DNA from: Datnioides undecimradiatus
Lineage: Eukaryota > Chordata > Actinopteri > Lobotiformes > Datnioididae
Assembly (NCBI GenBank): GCA_008933995.1
Contig: WARS01002753.1
Span: 496,001 to 560,000, forward strand
Direction of reading: 5' to 3'
Length of the DNA stretch: 64,000 nt
This document shows, piece after piece, positions 60,201 through 64,000 of the stretch (the stretch's first letter is position 1; every line of letters starts with the position of its first letter). The position numbers and the translations under genes were made by a program. Below the pieces are notes generated by a model. That model did not search any database and was not told where the DNA came from. It worked only from the letters and a program-made list of their open reading frames with translations.

Positions 60201-62417
60201 GCTTAGCATAAAGACTAGAAACAAGGCCAAACAGCTCGCCTAACGCCTACTTACCCCTCCCCCATACTCACTTATTAACATGTTTTTTCTTGTTTAAACT
60301 GTGAATTAAAGAGTAAAACACATCAGTTGTTTGTGCAGACTGACTGGGCTTGGATTAAACAAACGAGATATAACGTGTTAACAGGTGAAGTTTGGAGGTG
60401 ATGGTATTTCTAAACTCTGGAGAGACCAAGGCTAGTTGTTTCCCCCCCGTTTCCAGTCTCTGTGCTAAGCTATGCTAACGGCTATAGATACGGATACACC
60501 CGGATGTGGGCGCTGTCTATATCACATATGCACAGTATCCAAAATGTTGTTTTACAGCGGCCCATGAGCTGATGAGTTGTTTATGACCAGAGCCGTGTTC
60601 CTCGCCTGCAGCCGAGATCAAGCTGTCAAGCTTTGACCTGATCTGACAAGGTCACATGATGCTACCGGCTGTCATGTTCATGCGTTCAGGAGTGGATCAG
60701 AGACATATTCAGTCAATCTTCATATACGGCTGCAGATATCAGACGTATCTGCACACGCTTTAGAGACGCTAGCAGCAGGATTTTTAAGTACACAGACCTC
60801 AGTTGGCCGCTCCAACTGTGAAGTTTACGCAGAACAAAGAACAAGAGCACAGATGGTCACATCCCGGGGTCGTCCTAAGATTTCGGGGACATTTTAAAAT
60901 TGTGTTTGCACATCACTGAACGTCCTCGAGATGACCATACAAGAAGAAGAGCCTGGGGCATCTTTCAAAACATTTAATGATAGCGGAAACAGGCCGATGC
61001 AAACGAAAACCCAAACATTTTCAGGCAGAGTTAATACAGACAGACCGAATGCCTCAGCATCGACCTCACATCCCTTCAATAAAATATATAAAGTAATAAA
61101 ATGTGCTACATTAAACTGCAAAACTAGCTGGTTACCTATAAAAACAAGACGAACAGGTTCTCATCACCCTCAGAAACCTGACGTCAGTGTCTCCCGGCTC
61201 CTTCGGGGTCTGTCGTGTTTTTCAGGGTCTCCTAAAGGGATTGAGTTCAACTCGGTGAAGGAGGTGCTGCTGTCAGTGAAGGCGGTGAAGTCGATGCACT
61301 GTCTGCACCTGTGGGCTCTGACTCTGGGCCAGGCGCTGGTCTCTGTTCACCTGGCCATAGGTAACACAACACTCACCGATGAACTACAGCTGAAACGCTA
61401 GAACAGGGTCTAAGAGTAGAGGGTTTTTGGATGTTATACACATCTTTTGTAAAGATTGTAAAACCAAATTTGTGGCATTTAGCTTGATTTAACAGTGAAG
61501 TGAGCTCTGACAATGTTCAGTTGTTTTACCTTATTATTCATCTGCAGCGAACAAGTCTCTGACCAGCAAGTTAATCAAACGTGGTGTTAACCAAAGATTT
61601 CACCATGTTCCTGTCTGCAGCGGAGGAAGCACTCACTTCTTATACAACTAAAAGTTGCAGTAACTCAGTGTAAAACAGGAAAAGTCATTAATTTACAATC
61701 AGACTGTAAAAGTACAAAAGTTAAAGCATCAAAATATACTTAAAATGCAAAAAGTACTCATGCATCAATCCTGATTTTCAGAAAAAAATACATATTTTTG
61801 TAATTAGTATGTTTCATTATATAATAGGTTTCATTGTTATTATAAATGAGCACAGTAATGCAGCTCTAAAATGTAGTGAAGTATTGATTACTACTGGAAA
61901 AACTAAAGAGTTTAATACTAAAGGCTTATGTTAATGTTCTTAGCTCCTCTCCAGCACACTGATGTTGATCTATGATTAAAGCTGATTTCAGCTTCACCTA
62001 CCCTGTTTCCTACAGAAAGGTCGATAATCAAAACATGTATTTTGGTAAAATCTGAGTTTGAGCCTCCTGAGCTGCATATTCTCCTGCTGCAATGTTGTTG
62101 CATGATGTTATGGTGTTTATTTAATTGAGTGAAAGAAAGAAAACGCGTAAAAGGCTGTATTTGATATTAAATCCAATCCTTTTCAGACCCTGCAGGAGAA
62201 AACAGAGACGCACTGTGAGAATATGTATATAACAGACTGACTGTGTTGTTTCTGCTCTTCTTCAACATCAGAGGAGGGTGCCGACGCTCAGTCTGTGCTG
62301 CAGGAGGCCACCGATCTGCTCCACACCAAGTTCGGTTTCTACAGCATCACCATCCAGGTGGAGCTCTACTCCGAAGACATGAGCCACTGCTCCCACTGCC
62401 AGGACCCCAGTGACTGA
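46699..62417 (+). CDS. slc30a3: zinc transporter 3 (ZnT3, SLC30 cation diffusion facilitator)
   Basis: Eight coding exons: 46699-46781, 55548-55759, 57187-57333, 58282-58435, 58713-58932, 59431-59536, 61226-61360 and 62272-62417. They give 1203 nt, 400 residues, phases consistent. Six membrane segments are readable at about residues 82-101, 104-130, 149-173, 185-205, 245-271 and 278-305. The zinc-site His/Asp pairs are HLLTD (His114, Asp118) in TM2 and HVVGD (His251, Asp255) in TM5. A loop with nine His lies between TM4 and TM5. The cytosolic C-terminal domain (308-400) ends [10 protein letters not shown]. The ZnT2/3/8 subgroup loads zinc into vesicles in exchange for protons; ZnT3 serves glutamatergic synaptic vesicles. 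I prefer ZnT3 over ZnT2 because of [21 protein letters not shown] and LHLWALTL, and because SLC30A3 lies near UCN/MPV17 in mammals; ZnT2 remains the alternative. The 27-residue first exon ([15 protein letters not shown], with KMYSLKL as in ZnT8) fits exon 2 in phase. Confidence 0.93.
53110..53275 (+). repeat. minisatellite, unit about 22-24 bp
   Basis: About seven imperfect copies of TTAGCATTGTCACTGTGAGC with alternating spacers CATG and CTTT. It lies in slc30a3 intron 1. Confidence 0.85.
53869..53900 (+). repeat. (GT)n microsatellite
   Basis: Dinucleotide run in slc30a3 intron 1. Confidence 0.95.
54236..54264 (+). repeat. (TG)n microsatellite
   Basis: Dinucleotide run in slc30a3 intron 1, with imperfect TGTGCG units before it. 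Confidence 0.93.
57600..57915 (-). repeat. dispersed repeat family B, second copy
   Basis: Reverse-orientation homologue of the element at 10.97-11.35 kb, in slc30a3 intron 3. A CACCAGACACCAGATTTAAA block at about 57613 has the same orientation as its partner at about 11320, so one copy has an internal inversion or a composite structure. Confidence 0.8.
60178..60500. repeat. foldback element related to the 8.7-9.1 kb repeat
   Basis: The left arm GTTAGCTTAGCTTAGCATAA and the right arm GTCTCTGTGCTAAGCTATGC face each other about 300 bp apart in slc30a3 intron 6. Related half-elements occur at about 59739-59765 and 51035-51085. Confidence 0.75.
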
Positions 62418-63805
62418 CGATGATCCCGGGCCGGACCAAGAGACACGGAACGGGACTCAGGCACATTTTCATTCCCCTGTGGGTGAGCCGGACCAGCGAG
62501 GGCTGTATTCACAGTGCAGCTACAGCATCAGCAGCAGTGGAGGAGGAGCAGGAGGAGGAGAGTTTTTGGTTGTGTTTGCAATTTTAAGTCACAAAGAAAT
62601 TAGACAAGAAAAATCATCCATGTGTTTGCAGAAAGAGTGCAGGAGCTCCATGCTAACGGTGTTAGCTAACAGCGTTTTTTAAGAAATACTGGGATCATTT
62701 CCCAAGAAGAACTGGAGTGAAACAAACCTGAGCCCTGATGAACGAAATGTCCTAAAAAAAACCCAAACAAACCCACGCAACAGAGCCACAAAACCTCTTC
62801 CACTTGACCTCCTTGTCATCTGAGCACCATCACCAAAACACAAAATCACACTACACCATTAGTTATGAAGCTATGTCTGGCCAAAAGATGGAAAATGATC
62901 CAAAATAGCAAAACGTTTCCACCAGAGTTGCTTGCTAGCTCACAGCTAGCTCACAGCTAGCTTAGAGTAGCTGCGACTAGCTTTGAAACCGGTTCCTGCA
63001 GCTCATCGACAGGAAGTTGATTGAGGAAAAAAAAACCCGTTTTTCTTGCACTTGAATATGTTTTTTATGTTTGTCAACTCAAGAACTTCTGGGTAATGTG
63101 CTGTTTTACAGTTTGCATCAATATAAACACGACCAGTAGGCGCAGCAGGAGTCTGACGTGACACAATATCCAGTTTACCGGGTCTGCTGCATCTCCGTTT
63201 GACATTTCCATGACTAAACTTTTAAATTTATATATTAAAAGGACATTAAAGTAACACAGAATTGATGTTTATGCAACACACAGTCTGATGCTCAATGGAA
63301 GTAGCTGCTGGGTTGAAAACACTGCCTAACTTTTTAGTATTTCGTGTAAATTAAGGAAAAACTGCCAGATGTCAAACAACACAATGTTCCTGCTTTGGGA
63401 CACAACAACTTACACAACGTTAATGCAAATCCTGGCATGTTAGCATGGAGCGCCTGACGTGATGTCCTCACACGGGACACATGGATGACTTTGATGTCTG
63501 CTGTTTCAAGAATAACTTTTCCATTAATGGCCCGTGTGGCCGGACGCTCGCCCTAACCTGCTTTCCGCTTTAGGTTGGACATGAATCTGCAACGCTGGCT
63601 GCTCACAGACGACATTTTTTAGGAGTTTCATTTGCAGAAAAGTTGGTTTTTGTCACAAAACTCATTGCGAAAGTTGTCTTTTAAGGAAGGAAAGCATGAA
63701 TAATACCTCTCTAAAGTAAAAACAAGCTCATTTTATGCATTACATGGCCTTAGGAGGATGGCGGGCCCGGGTTGTGAGGACTTTAAAGCGCCGCGATAAA
63801 TAAAC
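62418..63805 (+). other. slc30a3: probable slc30a3 3'UTR
   Basis: Non-coding sequence after the stop codon. The first plausible AATAAA that I noticed lies at about 63798-63803 (GATAAATAAACG), which would give a 3'UTR near 1.4 kb. It contains a short repeat of GCTAGCTCACA at 62935-62965 and A-runs. The end is a guess. Confidence 0.35.
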
Positions 63806-64000
63806 GGAACCTTTAAAATCTATAAAAACTGCACTTTGGTCGAGGAGTGAACCTGAAACAGCAGCAGCATAAATGAAAACACGACTGAGAGCCATGATGT
63901 CGGTGCAGCTTCTTCAGGCCGTCGTTAACGATATTCCTAATTTGCAAACTGATCTGGTCAAAGCCTTCACTCTGGTCTAAACTGTTCCAGTCCTCCCTTT

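Noticed and set aside
1..64000. CRISPR arrays, phage, bacterial operons or viral genes
   Set aside because: No direct-repeat/spacer array, no ribosome-binding-site gene clusters and no viral core genes; all supported genes are spliced vertebrate genes.

Overview
The window looks like chromosomal DNA from a spiny-rayed (percomorph) teleost fish. The genes are split by short GT-AG introns, the non-coding DNA is full of (CA)n/(GT)n microsatellites and small dispersed foldback repeats, and the urotensin I peptide has the flounder-like form. No bacterial, viral or organellar gene organisation was seen.

Four protein-coding genes could be rebuilt exon by exon, with the reading frame kept across every junction. 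(1) uts1/ucn (urotensin I/urocortin) is on the minus strand at 5.84-6.28 kb. It has a non-coding first exon near 6.8 kb and a TATA box plus a perfect CRE upstream. (2) mpv17 (mitochondrial inner-membrane channel-like protein) is on the minus strand at 9.85-22.05 kb, with 7 coding exons and 177 residues. (3) uckl1 (uridine-cytidine kinase-like 1, kinase plus UPRT-like domain) is on the minus strand at 25.82-44.84 kb, with 15 coding exons and 545 residues, including a 17-nt microexon. (4) slc30a3 (ZnT3-type vesicular zinc transporter) is on the plus strand at 46.70-62.42 kb, with 8 coding exons and 400 residues. The first 470 bases may hold the 3' end of a plus-strand gene I cannot name.

Layout: 0-5.8 kb is mostly non-coding. 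uts1 and mpv17 are in tandem, the same pairing as UCN-MPV17 in mammals. A roughly 3 kb gap separates the mpv17 5' end from the uckl1 3' end. uckl1 and slc30a3 are head to head, with start codons 1.86 kb apart. The slc30a3 first intron (8.8 kb) is AT-rich and visibly poor in CpG. In human, UCN, MPV17 and SLC30A3 lie together on 2p23.3 while UCKL1 lies on 20q13.33 (from memory), so uckl1 between mpv17 and slc30a3 marks a lineage-specific rearrangement.

The genes are not an operon and share no single pathway: a stress neuropeptide, a mitochondrial membrane protein, a pyrimidine-salvage enzyme homologue and a synaptic-vesicle zinc transporter. The most unusual structure is in mpv17. Exon 2 lies between two long complementary purine/pyrimidine arms, and the 3' end of exon 3, with its splice donor, has been copied twice in tandem into the next intron. 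I found no convincing wholly new system; the notable items are splicing-related and repeat-related.
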